Shown piece by piece: positions 33,342 to 41,771 of a stretch of DNA of 64,000 bases (its first letter is position 1; the number at the start of each line of letters is the position of its first letter). The position numbers and the translations under genes were made by a program. The stretch is from JBEBVQ01 sp037190845 (GTDB lineage: Bacteria; Bacteroidota; Bacteroidia; Chitinophagales; Chitinophagaceae), in the NCBI GenBank assembly GCA_037190845.1, contig JBBCJI010000018.1, positions 1-64,000 on the forward strand. Reading direction: 5' to 3'. The notes under the pieces were generated by a model, which was given only the letters and a program-made list of their open reading frames with translations, ran no database searches and was not told the DNA's origin.

Positions 33342-35186
33342 GTGGCAGACGTTATACAATTACTATCAGACCATATAGCCAACCAGATCGCGGCGGGCGA
33401 GGTGATCCAGCGCCCGGCTTCCGCCGTCAAGGAAATGCTGGAGAATGCCGTTGACGCCGGCGCTACCGAAATTCAGCTTATCGTCAAAGACGCCGGAAAA
33501 GAGCTGTTGCAGGTCATTGACAACGGGAAAGGCATGAGCCCCACCGATGCCCGTATGAGCTTCGAACGTCATGCCACCTCCAAGATACAGCATATCGAAG
33601 ACCTCTTCACGATCCGCACCATGGGATTCCGGGGGGAGGCCCTCGCATCCATCGCCGCCGTGGCGCAGGTGGAAATGAAAACCCGTCTCCACGACAGCGA
33701 TGCCGGCACGCGTATCTGCATTGAAGGCACGGAGGTGAAGCTCCAGGAGCCATGCGCCACCGCCCCGGGCACGAACCTCATGATCAAAAACCTGTTTTAC
33801 AACGTGCCCGCCCGCCGTAATTTCCTGAAAAGCAACAATACGGAATACCGGCATATCCTGGACGAATTTACCCGTGTGGCGCTGGCGCACCCCGGCATTG
33901 CCTTCCGCCTGTGGCATAACGGCACGGAGCAGTTCCGCCTCGAAGCCGGCACTATGAAAGCCCGCATCGTAGGGCTGCTGGGACACAACTACGAAAAAAA
34001 CCTTGTCCCCGTGTTGGAAGACACCGAGTATATACGGATACACGGCTTCATCGGGAAGCCGGAAGCAGCTACCCGCTCCCGCGGCATGCAGTTTTTCTTT
34101 ATCAACAACCGCTATATCCGCAATCACTCCCTCAACCACGCTGTTGTACAGGCTTATGAAAGCCTGATCGAAAAGGAATCATTCCCGTTTTATGTCCTGT
34201 TCCTTGAGATAGACCCCGGCCGGGTGGATGTGAACGTACATCCGACCAAGCAGGAGGTGAAATTTGAAGACGACCGCATGATGTACGCCTACCTGCAGGC
34301 TGCCGTAAAACATGCGCTGGCCAGGTATAATATCGCTCCCTCGCTCGACTTCACGCTCAATCCGGAGATCACAAAGCTGCCGTCGGTCAATCAGCCGGTC
34401 ACGGAAAAACAGGTGGCGGATACGCAGAAAAACTATCTCTACAACACATTTACGCAAAAGCACCAGGCACATTTCATAGACCGCAAAGACGGACTGCAAC
34501 GCTGGAAGGATCTCTATCAGATCGCCCAGCAAACACCGGAGCATATCGCTCCGCCGGCAGATAATGCCGGAACGGCATCCCAGGAACCGGACAGCCTGTT
34601 CTCCGGACAAGCGGACTATACCGGAAAAAGCAGTATGCTCCTCGTGCAGGGGACGTTTCTTGTTACCACTGTCCGCTCGGGGCTGATGATGATCCATACA
34701 CAACGTGCCCTGGAACGCATCTGGTACGAACGGCTGCAACAGCAGTGGGAACACGGAGCAGCCCCTTCCCAGCAGTTGTTGTTTCCCGTTTCTTACGAAT
34801 TACCGCCGCAGGACTGCATCCTGCTCACAGAGATATTACCGGACCTGGCGCGTATCGGTTTTGATATTGCTCCTTTTGGCGGACAAACCTTTGCCATCCG
34901 CGGCGTTCCGCCGGGATTACAGGACGGCACAGAAAAAAACATCCTCGATGAAGTGCTTGACCGGCTGAAAAACGAATCATCGAATGTACTCTCCGGACGT
35001 GCAGAACACTTGCTCCGGCATATGGCCCGCCGGATGGGATACAACAGCCATTCCGTTCATCAACCGGAAGAACAACAGGCTATCATTGATGAGCTATTCG
35101 CATGTAGTCAGCCGGAATACACACCGGACGGCAAAAAGGTTTTTGCCATTCTGACAAAAGAAACGTTGGATGAGATGCTGGATTAA
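33342..35186 (+). CDS. mutL: DNA mismatch repair protein MutL
   Basis: A 614-residue MutL. It starts with GTG. The GHKL ATPase domain (residues about 1-330) has the motifs NQIAAGEVIQRPASAVKEM, DNGKGM, FERHATSK, TMGFRGEALASI and HPTKQEVKF. The C-terminal dimerisation domain follows a variable linker. The segment where endonuclease-type MutL proteins carry DQHAxxE reads H452-T-Q-R-A-L-E458 here, so the metal-binding Asp and His are not conserved and nicking activity is doubtful. This is a comparison by eye. Coding changes from the AT-richer accessory patch to typical host composition at this gene. Confidence 0.96.
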   Translation: MADVIQLLSDHIANQIAAGEVIQRPASAVKEMLENAVDAGATEIQLIVKDAGKELLQVIDNGKGMSPTDARMSFERHATSKIQHIEDLFTIRTMGFRGEALASIAAVAQVEMKTRLHDSDAGTRICIEGTEVKLQEPCATAPGTNLMIKNLFYNVPARRNFLKSNNTEYRHILDEFTRVALAHPGIAFRLWHNGTEQFRLEAGTMKARIVGLLGHNYEKNLVPVLEDTEYIRIHGFIGKPEAATRSRGMQFFFINNRYIRNHSLNHAVVQAYESLIEKESFPFYVLFLEIDPGRVDVNVHPTKQEVKFEDDRMMYAYLQAAVKHALARYNIAPSLDFTLNPEITKLPSVNQPVTEKQVADTQKNYLYNTFTQKHQAHFIDRKDGLQRWKDLYQIAQQTPEHIAPPADNAGTASQEPDSLFSGQADYTGKSSMLLVQGTFLVTTVRSGLMMIHTQRALERIWYERLQQQWEHGAAPSQQLLFPVSYELPPQDCILLTEILPDLARIGFDIAPFGGQTFAIRGVPPGLQDGTEKNILDEVLDRLKNESSNVLSGRAEHLLRHMARRMGYNSHSVHQPEEQQAIIDELFACSQPEYTPDGKKVFAILTKETLDEMLD

Positions 35187-35188
35187 AC

Positions 35189-35256
35189 GATCAATGTGAC
35201 AGATGTGATGGATGTGTACTTACATCGCCCACATCCATCACATCTGCCACATCATC
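35189..35256. repeat. 9-bp periodic ATGTG palindrome, copy 2
   Basis: ATGTG at 35194, 35203 and 35212 (9-bp spacing). The core cagatgtgatggatgtg (35200-35216) pairs perfectly with 35230-35246. It lies 2 bp after the mutL stop and ahead of lysA, and may terminate mutL. Confidence 0.75.
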
Positions 35257-35302
35257 AAACAAACTAAAATATTTGCTACTTGTTTCATAACTTCGCGCCC
35301 TT

Positions 35303-36529
35303 ATGAGCCGGCAACTTACATCTCAGCAGCTAACTGACATCGCCAACGAATTCGGCACACCCGTATACGTATACCATGCCGAAAAGATCACAGAACAGTA
35401 TCACAAGCTGACAAAAGCATTCAAAGGACACCCTACCCGCTTTTTTTATGCCTGCAAGGCGCTGACCAATGTAAACATTCTGAAGCACCTGCAGCAACTG
35501 GGCGCTTCTGTGGATTGCGTCAGCATCAGCGAAGTAAAGCTGGCGCTGCATGCCGGATTTGATCCGAAACAGGTGCTTTTCACACCGAACTGTGTGGATT
35601 TCAGCGAGATCCTCGCCGCCCAGGAGCTGGGGGTAAACCTGAATATTGACAACATTTCCATACTGGAGCAATTTGGCAACCGGTTTGGCAACAGCTATCC
35701 GGTCTGCATACGGATCAACCCGCATATAGAAGCAGGCGGCAATTATAAGATCTCCACCGGGCATATAGACAGCAAATTCGGCATCTCCATACACCAGATG
35801 CGCCACATTGAGCGGATCGTTAAAAAAACCAACCTGCATGTGCAGGGGCTGCATATGCATACCGGTAGTGAGATCAAGGATGTGAATGTCTTTCTCCAAA
35901 GCCTGGATGTGATGTTTGAAATGGCACGCCATTTCGACCAGCTCGAATTTCTGGATCTCGGCAGCGGTTTTAAGGTTCCCTACAAAGATGATGACCCGGA
36001 AACAGACGTGGCTGCACTTGGCGCCCAACTGACCGACGCCGTAAAGGCATTTGAGGCAGAATATAACCGGACGCTCGAGATATGGTTCGAGCCCGGCAAA
36101 TACCTGGTGAGTGAATGCGGCTATTTCATCACGAAAACAAATGTCGTCAAGCAAACCACTGCTACTGTTTTTGTAGGGGTTAATTCGGGCTTCAATCACC
36201 TGATACGCCCGATGTTTTATGAAGCCTATCATAAAATCACCAATATTTCCAACCCCAACGGTGCAGAACGCATCTATACGGTGGTCGGGAATATCTGTGA
36301 AACCGATACGTTTGCCTGGGATCGTGTACTGAATGAAGTACGTGAAGGCGACCTGCTGGTGTTTCATAATGCCGGCGCGTATGGGTTTGAGATGAGCAGC
36401 AACTTCAACTCCCGGCTGAAACCCGCGGAAGTACTCGTGAAAGATGGAAAGGCACACCTGGTCCGGGAGCGGGACGTATTTGAGGATCTGCTGCGCAAGC
36501 AGATTGTTATAGAAAAAACGACTTCATAA
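35303..36529 (+). CDS. lysA: Diaminopimelate decarboxylase
   Basis: A 408-residue PLP enzyme of the alanine-racemase-fold decarboxylase family, catalysing the last step of lysine synthesis from meso-diaminopimelate. The PLP Lys is Lys52 in FYACKAL. HMHTGSEI, the phosphate-binding LGSGFKVPY, FEPGKYLV and the substrate-contacting CETDTFAWDR near the C-terminus are present. The length is normal. A long antisense frame covering most of the gene is a by-product of codon bias. Its downstream neighbour is the MITE-like element. Confidence 0.95.
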   Translation: MSRQLTSQQLTDIANEFGTPVYVYHAEKITEQYHKLTKAFKGHPTRFFYACKALTNVNILKHLQQLGASVDCVSISEVKLALHAGFDPKQVLFTPNCVDFSEILAAQELGVNLNIDNISILEQFGNRFGNSYPVCIRINPHIEAGGNYKISTGHIDSKFGISIHQMRHIERIVKKTNLHVQGLHMHTGSEIKDVNVFLQSLDVMFEMARHFDQLEFLDLGSGFKVPYKDDDPETDVAALGAQLTDAVKAFEAEYNRTLEIWFEPGKYLVSECGYFITKTNVVKQTTATVFVGVNSGFNHLIRPMFYEAYHKITNISNPNGAERIYTVVGNICETDTFAWDRVLNEVREGDLLVFHNAGAYGFEMSSNFNSRLKPAEVLVKDGKAHLVRERDVFEDLLRKQIVIEKTTS

Positions 36530-36536
36530 GGAAAAC

Positions 36537-36695
36537 ACATCCCTCTCTATCTCCCTTCAAAGGGAGACGATAAGTACGCGTACTCATCATAGCCTATATC
36601 TCCAATTAAAAGAATCCGGTTCTCTATTGGAGGCACATGCAATCAAAAGGGAAGGGCGTTGTCGCCTCTCTTTGAGAGGAGAATGTGAGGGATGT
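36537..36695. mobile_element. MITE-like element with 37-bp terminal inverted repeats
   Basis: 36537-36573 and the reverse complement of 36659-36695 agree at about 28 of 37 positions, both opening with ACATCCCTC. Each end contains its own small hairpin (ctcccttcaaagggag on the left, a ctctcaaagagag core on the right). The interior of about 85 bp has no coding potential. aaaacacat occurs at 36532-36540 and again at 36701-36709, a possible target duplication. Confidence 0.55.
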
Positions 36696-36757
36696 CTGGT
36701 AAAACACATTACTGCCTGAAAGAATTTTAGACAATTTTAGATACTCAAATATCTCCT

Positions 36758-37057
36758 TTAATCCCCTGTACTATCTTCCAGTACAGCATCAATACGCTGC
36801 ATCAGGCGGGTGAGCTCCTGATGTACGGCAGGATGGTCCAGGGGTTGTGTGGCATGGTCGGCGGCATACATCAGCAGGCACATGGCCACAAAATCCTGAT
36901 CATCCTTACCGGCATAATGCTGACGAAGTTCGGCGATCTTATCATCCGCCATTTTTGCCGCACGCCGTACAGCCTCTTCCTCATGAGGATGTATCCGGAT
37001 ACGGTAGCTGCGGCCGGCAAGCCATAGATTAACAGGGATATATTCTTCCTGAGACAT
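36758..37057 (-). CDS. zapA: Cell division protein ZapA
   Basis: A 99-residue ZapA-like protein that binds FtsZ and bundles protofilaments at the division ring. VNLWLAGRSYRIRIHPHEEEAVRRAA forms the N-terminal domain (shown here in two blocks: VNLWLAGRSYRI and RIHPHEEEAVRRAA) and is followed by a long helix suited to a coiled coil. The length fits the family. A TACCTTTA -7-like box lies at 37090-37097 on the minus strand. It is the last gene of a minus-strand run from the glycosyltransferase through lspA, and is convergent with lysA. Confidence 0.85.
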   Translation of the reverse strand: MSQEEYIPVNLWLAGRSYRIRIHPHEEEAVRRAAKMADDKIAELRQHYAGKDDQDFVAMCLLMYAADHATQPLDHPAVHQELTRLMQRIDAVLEDSTGD

Positions 37058-37142
37058 GATACGCTGGATGATTCTTGTTTTGACAACAATAAAGGTAATT
37101 TTTATTCCTTTATCATAACAGATGGCCGGAAAGAGGCCGGAA

Positions 37143-37811
37143 TTATTCGCTTACAGCAGGCTGTTGCAATTGTTCATTTTTCTGAACAAGCCGCTTCTGG
37201 AAAAAAACAAGCGTAAGTACTCCCGTAGAGATCGCAGCATCGGCAATGTTAAAAACAGGCTCAAAAAAATCGAACCGGTCACCACCCCAAAACGGTACCC
37301 AATCCGGAAGCCGGGTGCTTATCAGGGGAAAATAGAGCATATCCACAACTTTACCGTGTAAAAACTGTCCGTATCCCTGGCCGGGGGCTACCAGCCGCGC
37401 AGTTTCGCATACAGTCGTAAAATGTGGACAATACGGGCTTTCCGTAAAGATCAGACCGTAAAACATACTGTCTATCAGATTGCCTGCTGCACCGGCCAGA
37501 ATCAGCGAACCGCAAATGATCAGTCCGCGCGTATATTGCTTGACCACGAGCTTTTTTAACAGGAAAAAACCAAACACAACAGCTACAAGACGGAACAGGG
37601 TAAGCGCCAGCTTACCGATGCTGTTTTCACTGAGTTTCATGCCAAATGCCATTCCTTCATTTTCAATAAAATGCAGACGGAACCAACTTCCCAGAACAAG
37701 TATTTCCTCACCATATGAAAAATTCAGTTTGATATAAAACTTGGAAACCTGATCAAGCAGGAGTACGATCAGCACGATTAGTAAAGCAGTACGATATTTC
37801 ACCGGGTACAT
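37143..37811 (-). CDS. lspA: Lipoprotein signal peptidase (signal peptidase II)
   Basis: An inner-membrane aspartic peptidase that removes signal peptides from prolipoproteins. It has about 222 residues from the ATG at 37811 (MYPVKYRTALL). Four transmembrane segments are seen, LLLDQVSKFYIK is in the first, and the catalytic Asp residues are in GNLIDSMFYG and FNIADAAIS. The loop between them is longer than in E. coli (GLIFTESPYCPHF onward), as usual in Bacteroidota. An in-frame extension to 37910 runs through the ATGTG palindrome and is rejected. A TATCTTTG -7 box lies 15 nt before the chosen start. Confidence 0.94.
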   Translation of the reverse strand: MYPVKYRTALLIVLIVLLLDQVSKFYIKLNFSYGEEILVLGSWFRLHFIENEGMAFGMKLSENSIGKLALTLFRLVAVVFGFFLLKKLVVKQYTRGLIICGSLILAGAAGNLIDSMFYGLIFTESPYCPHFTTVCETARLVAPGQGYGQFLHGKVVDMLYFPLISTRLPDWVPFWGGDRFDFFEPVFNIADAAISTGVLTLVFFQKRLVQKNEQLQQPAVSE

Positions 37812-37826
37812 TTTAAAAACAAAGAG

Positions 37827-37834
37827 CAAAGATA
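37827..37834 (-). promoter_or_regulatory. -7 box (TATCTTTG) of lspA
   Basis: An exact TAnnTTTG on the minus strand, 15 nt upstream of the ATG at 37811. It supports that start over the longer reading frame. Confidence 0.5.
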
Positions 37835-37859
37835 CAAGTAAACCACCATTGCGGAGAGA

Positions 37860-37939
37860 ATGTGTTGGATGTGGGAAATGTGCTGGATGTGAGAAATGAG
37901 GGAAACACATCTACCACATCAAACACATTTGTCACATCC
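37860..37939. repeat. 9-bp periodic ATGTG palindrome, copy 3
   Basis: ATGTG at 37860, 37869, 37878 and 37887, then ATGAG at 37896, each 9 bp apart. Complementary CACAT units follow to 37939. It fills the space between lspA and the Crp/Fnr gene. Confidence 0.75.
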
Positions 37940-37940
37940 T

Positions 37941-38666
37941 CTAATTATACAGGCGTGCCGTGTGCACCAGCTTGTCCATATCAAGTATGCGTATCTTTTT
38001 CCCGGCAGACTCCACAATCTTATCCTGCCTGAATTCAGACAACAGACGGATAGCCGTTTCGGTAGCTGTCCCTACCAGGTTAGCTATATCTTCCCGGCTG
38101 AGCGTCACATTGATCGTGGCGCCGTCCGGCTCAAAGCCATATGTTTCCTTCAGAAAAAGGAGCGCCTCTGCCATACGCTCACGCACCGGCTTTTGCGCCA
38201 GGTCGGTGATCATTTGCTCTGCCTTCCGCAGTTCATTGGAAAGCATTTTTATAATTTCGTAAGAAAGCCCGTTATTGCTTTTGAGGACATGAAAAAACGT
38301 ATCACGGGGAATAAAACAGATTTCGCTGTCATCAAGCGCTACAGCGCTGGCATTATAACGCTCGGCGGTAAGCAATGCACGATATCCGAGCACATCCCCA
38401 CCACGTGCCATACGTACGATCTGCTCTTTCCCGTCGGGGCCGGAGTGAGCAATTTTTATTTTGCCCGCATTTACACAATACAACCCCAGAGGATGTGCCC
38501 CTTCTCCAAAGATGAGCTGTCCCTTACGGAAAATAACACACGATTTCATCTCATTAAACTCCTCCAGTTCTCCGTGGTGCAGATGGCAGAAAATGCTTTT
38601 TGTCCGCGCATCACAATGCCGGCAATCGGCCTCAAAAGTAAATTTATGCTTATTGTTTACCGGCAT
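37941..38666 (-). CDS. Crp/Fnr-family transcription regulator with N-terminal Cys cluster
   Basis: A 241-residue regulator. The first 30 residues carry Cys15, Cys18 and Cys27 (CRHC, then SIFC), with a fourth Cys at 43, a pattern that could hold an iron-sulphur cluster as in FNR. A cyclic-nucleotide-binding-fold domain (about 40-150, GQLIFGEGAHPLGLYCVNAG) and a dimerisation helix follow. The winged helix has LSREDIANLVGTATETAIRLL, which resembles the FNR-type recognition helix. It is probably an oxygen- or redox-responsive regulator. The ligand is inferred only from Cys spacing. Confidence 0.88.
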   Translation of the reverse strand: MPVNNKHKFTFEADCRHCDARTKSIFCHLHHGELEEFNEMKSCVIFRKGQLIFGEGAHPLGLYCVNAGKIKIAHSGPDGKEQIVRMARGGDVLGYRALLTAERYNASAVALDDSEICFIPRDTFFHVLKSNNGLSYEIIKMLSNELRKAEQMITDLAQKPVRERMAEALLFLKETYGFEPDGATINVTLSREDIANLVGTATETAIRLLSEFRQDKIVESAGKKIRILDMDKLVHTARLYN

Positions 38667-38726
38667 TCATCTTCTTTTCTATAGTAAAGGTAATAAAAAT
38701 ATGATGGTCACAACAGAAGGGATACG

Positions 38727-40046
38727 TTATTCATCCTCATCACCGGTTTCATGTATAGATAGTTTTATCCGGGTAATCCGCATCCGGTCGAGCTCCAGCG
38801 CTGTAAATTCAAATTGCTTCCAGGTAACTGTTTCATTGATAGCCGGGAAACGGCCACTGATCTCAAGGATCAGTCCGGCCAGTGAATCACTCTCTCCTCT
38901 TACGGCCTCAAAGCTATCAGTAGTTATCCCGATGATGCGGCAGACGTCATTAATCAGGGTTTTCCCATCGAAGATATAATTGCGGTCATCCAGCTTCTTG
39001 AAATCAATATCATCTTCGTCAAATTCGTCCCTGATATCACCGATGATCTCTTCCATAATATCTTCCAGCGTCACAATTCCGGAAGTACCGCCAAATTCAT
39101 CCGCCACAATAGCAAAATGGATACGTTTTTGCTGAAACTCATGAAGCAGGTCTTCAATCAGTTTCCCCTCATGCACAAAATAGGCAGGGCGTATCAGGCT
39201 ATGCCAGTCAAAATTGTCATCTTCACTATGAGGCAGGAAGTCTTTAGTATGGATCATCCCGGCAATGCTATCCAGATTCTCACGGTATACCGGCATCCGT
39301 GAATAGCCAACGCGGATGGCATACTGCTGTACCTGCGGGAACACATAGTCGTAAGGAACCGCAGATACATCCAGCCGGGTACGCATAATCTGACGTACCG
39401 TGATATTTCCGAATTTCAGAATACCTTTAAAAATGTTCACCTCCTCTTTTGTTGCCGTATGCCCAACGGTACGTTCGATCACCTGCTCAAAATCACCGGT
39501 ACTAAACACATCTGCGGATTTTGCACTCAGTTTTTCCTCAAAGTAAAAGGTGGAAGAAACCAGCATACGGCTCACCGGCCGGAACAAGCGCAGCAAAAAG
39601 GTTAGTAAAGGCGCAGCAAAAAGCACCATACGTGTATTATTCCTGCTGGCATAAACCTTAGGTAGTATAGCACCGAACAGGATCAGCAGAAAGGCAATAA
39701 TGATCACCTTGATCAGTAATGCCCCTGTTGCGGAAACGGGCGTATCCATATCCACCAGCATCTTCTCAATCAGCAGATTGGCGGTGAACACAATTGTGAT
39801 ATTGATGAATGTATTGGCTACCAATATGGTAGCCAGCAACATCCGTGGATGATCAAGCAGATTGATAGCCATCCGGGCATTAGGCTGATCTTTTGTTTTA
39901 AGATGATGTACATCTTTTGCCCTGAGTGAAAAAAAGGCAGTCTCGGCTCCGGCAGTAATTCCCGTCAGCAACAGCAACACCAGGGTAATGAGCATCAGTA
40001 CCGTAACATCCGAAACAGAAAAACCTTCAGGGGTTATTTGTAGCAT
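38727..40046 (-). CDS. gldE: GldE-like CNNM/CBS membrane protein
   Basis: About 439 residues. An N-terminal DUF21/CNNM membrane domain with four hydrophobic segments (LVLLLLTGITAGAETAFFSL at the first) is followed by a CBS-domain pair (VRQIMRTRLDVSAVPYD, FAIVADEFGGTSGIVTLED) and a CorC_HlyC domain. Family members include Mg2+ transport proteins and GldE, needed for gliding in Flavobacterium. The preceding genes mutY and ssb are its usual companions there, which supports the gldE name, though gldD does not follow. The ATG at 40046 (MLQITPEG) is chosen. A longer frame starting at 40085 reads into an AT-rich repeat. Confidence 0.87.
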   Translation of the reverse strand: MLQITPEGFSVSDVTVLMLITLVLLLLTGITAGAETAFFSLRAKDVHHLKTKDQPNARMAINLLDHPRMLLATILVANTFINITIVFTANLLIEKMLVDMDTPVSATGALLIKVIIIAFLLILFGAILPKVYASRNNTRMVLFAAPLLTFLLRLFRPVSRMLVSSTFYFEEKLSAKSADVFSTGDFEQVIERTVGHTATKEEVNIFKGILKFGNITVRQIMRTRLDVSAVPYDYVFPQVQQYAIRVGYSRMPVYRENLDSIAGMIHTKDFLPHSEDDNFDWHSLIRPAYFVHEGKLIEDLLHEFQQKRIHFAIVADEFGGTSGIVTLEDIMEEIIGDIRDEFDEDDIDFKKLDDRNYIFDGKTLINDVCRIIGITTDSFEAVRGESDSLAGLILEISGRFPAINETVTWKQFEFTALELDRMRITRIKLSIHETGDEDE

Positions 40047-40057
40047 GTAGTTCAATC

Positions 40058-40217
40058 TGAATTTGAAAATTTGAGAATTAGTCAATTTGAAAATGTATAT
40101 GTTATCGTAGATATTATGCCCATCTCCCGATTTGACAAATTAGCTAATCTAAAAATGTACATGTTATTATGATGCTACAGTCATTTTCAAATTGTCACAT
40201 TTTCAAATTAGCACATT
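40058..40217. repeat. AT-rich tttgaaaat inverted/direct repeat cluster
   Basis: aatttgaaaat occurs near 40070 and 40084, and its complement attttcaaatt near 40182 and 40198. aaaatgtatatgttat and aaaatgtacatgttat form a direct pair. aattagctaatc (40138-40149) is shared with the hairpin after infC. The cluster fills the gldE-ssb gap. Confidence 0.6.
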
Positions 40218-40220
40218 ACA

Positions 40221-40601
40221 TTATTCCGGAGGCAATCCTGCATCTTCTTCGGTTATCGCATCATGATCTTTCCTCCGGTCCAGCATTACAAAATTATCTC
40301 CGACCACTTCCGTTGTGAAACGACGGATATTGTCTTTGTCTTCCCAGCTTCGGGTGCGAAGTCTTCCTTCTACATATATAAGGCTTCCCTTGTGCAGATA
40401 CTTCCGGGCAAGCTCTGCCAGCCCCCGCCACAGCACTACGGTGTGCCAGTCTGTCTGGGATGCAGATACCCCGTTCTTATCCCGGTATGTCTCTGTTGTA
40501 GCCAGCGGAAAACGCACAACGGTAATATTCCCTTCCAGAAGCTGGACGTCCGGATCCCGGCCTAAGTTTCCGATCAACATAACCCTGTTTACACCTTTCA
40601 T
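40221..40601 (-). CDS. ssb: Single-stranded DNA-binding protein
   Basis: A 126-residue SSB with one OB fold (MKGVNRVMLIGNLGRDP, then TDWHTVVLWRGLAELA and YVEGRLRTRSWED). It is shorter than the housekeeping SSB of E. coli, with almost no linker, and ends in EEDAGLPPE rather than the usual acidic tip ending in DxPF that recruits partner proteins. It may be an accessory SSB. Position between mutY and gldE is conserved in Bacteroidota. Confidence 0.94.
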   Translation of the reverse strand: MKGVNRVMLIGNLGRDPDVQLLEGNITVVRFPLATTETYRDKNGVSASQTDWHTVVLWRGLAELARKYLHKGSLIYVEGRLRTRSWEDKDNIRRFTTEVVGDNFVMLDRRKDHDAITEEDAGLPPE

Positions 40602-40646
40602 GCCACATTGTTTTTTCTAAAAATAAAATATTCATCGCATGCGTTT

Positions 40647-41771
40647 CTAAAAGTATAATTTTTTTGTTAAAAAAGAGACAAGCGTTTTGGGGAACGCCAT
40701 TTTTTTCAGCGCAGGATAAGCTACCCAGGTGCCATCATCGGGAGTGATAACATCATTTTTATGCTGCAACTGTACCACAAAAAAACGGGCTTCAATAAGC
40801 TGGTGAGTAAGCCGTTGTGTTAGCAGGCCTTCATAAACAGGCAATACGGCATTGGCCGGATGCAACTGCCGGAAGGCGTCTGTATCACGGATCCCGTCTG
40901 TATCAAGCGCATAAGGCATTTCAATCAGGTAAGGTTCATGCAGGTCCTGCCAGATATCTTTTTCCTGACGCCGGCGAATCCATATATGGCGTTCCGTCTG
41001 TAATAACAGATAATGGAAATAACGTTTCTTTACTGTTTGTTTTTTGGTCCGTACCGGAAACAGATCAACAGCCTCATGGCGGAATGCAAAACAGTGTTCG
41101 TGCAAAGGGCATACAGAACACCGGGCAGCCTGCGGCGTGCATACCGTAGCACCGAGATCCATAATGGCCTGGTTGTATGCGCCGCTGTCACTTTTTTCGA
41201 GCAGCGAAGCTGCGAGTACGGCAAACTGCTTTTTCCCTTCCGTACTGTCTGATGACGTTTCTATACCGAAATAGCGCGCCAGAACGCGATATACATTTCC
41301 GTCCACCACTGCGTGCGGCAGGCCGAATGCAAACGAACTGACCGCTGCAGCGGTATAGGGACCGATACCTTTAAGCTCCAGCAAGCCGTTGTAGGAATCC
41401 GGAAATTTTCCATTGCAATTTTCCACAATATACCGTGCAGTAGCAAGCATATTCCGGCAGCGGTTATAATAGCCAAGCCCCTGCCACAGACGGAAGACAA
41501 CCTGGTCTTCTGCTGCTGCCATAGCACCCACATCCGGAAAAGCTTCAATAAATTTCAGGTAGTAAGGGATTCCCTGCTGCGCACGTGTCTGCTGCAGTAT
41601 CACCTCTGACAACCAGATACGATAGGGATCCTTTTCCTCCTTCCAGGGCAGGCTACGGTCGTTATGATGCTGGTGCCAGTACATGAGCTTCCGGGTAAAG
41701 AACCGTTGCTCTGCCTGATTGGGTGCTGTATGATATACCTGTGTCATATCCTGGAAACCGGTTACCTTCAT
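40647..41771 (-). CDS. mutY: A/G-specific adenine glycosylase
   Basis: A 374-residue MutY that removes adenine mispaired with 8-oxoguanine. The catalytic Glu56 is in SEVILQQT. The helix-hairpin-helix is ELKGIGPYTAAAVSS, and Asp157 is in VVDGNVYRV. The iron-sulphur ligands C211, C218, C221 and C227 have the standard C-x6-C-x2-C-x5-C spacing. A NUDIX-like C-terminal domain recognises 8-oxoguanine. The ATG at 41771 overlaps the stop of the glycosyltransferase gene (ATGA), which supports this start and translational coupling. ssb follows 45 bp later. Confidence 0.96.
   Translation of the reverse strand: MKVTGFQDMTQVYHTAPNQAEQRFFTRKLMYWHQHHNDRSLPWKEEKDPYRIWLSEVILQQTRAQQGIPYYLKFIEAFPDVGAMAAAEDQVVFRLWQGLGYYNRCRNMLATARYIVENCNGKFPDSYNGLLELKGIGPYTAAAVSSFAFGLPHAVVDGNVYRVLARYFGIETSSDSTEGKKQFAVLAASLLEKSDSGAYNQAIMDLGATVCTPQAARCSVCPLHEHCFAFRHEAVDLFPVRTKKQTVKKRYFHYLLLQTERHIWIRRRQEKDIWQDLHEPYLIEMPYALDTDGIRDTDAFRQLHPANAVLPVYEGLLTQRLTHQLIEARFFVVQLQHKNDVITPDDGTWVAYPALKKMAFPKTLVSFLTKKLYF

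Noticed and set aside
35330..36457. Long open frame antisense to lysA
   Set aside because: lysA is full length with all motifs. The antisense frame has no recognisable domain and follows from codon usage.
37812..37910. N-terminal extension of lspA rich in His-Pro
   Set aside because: It reads through the ATGTG palindrome, and a -7 box lies inside it.
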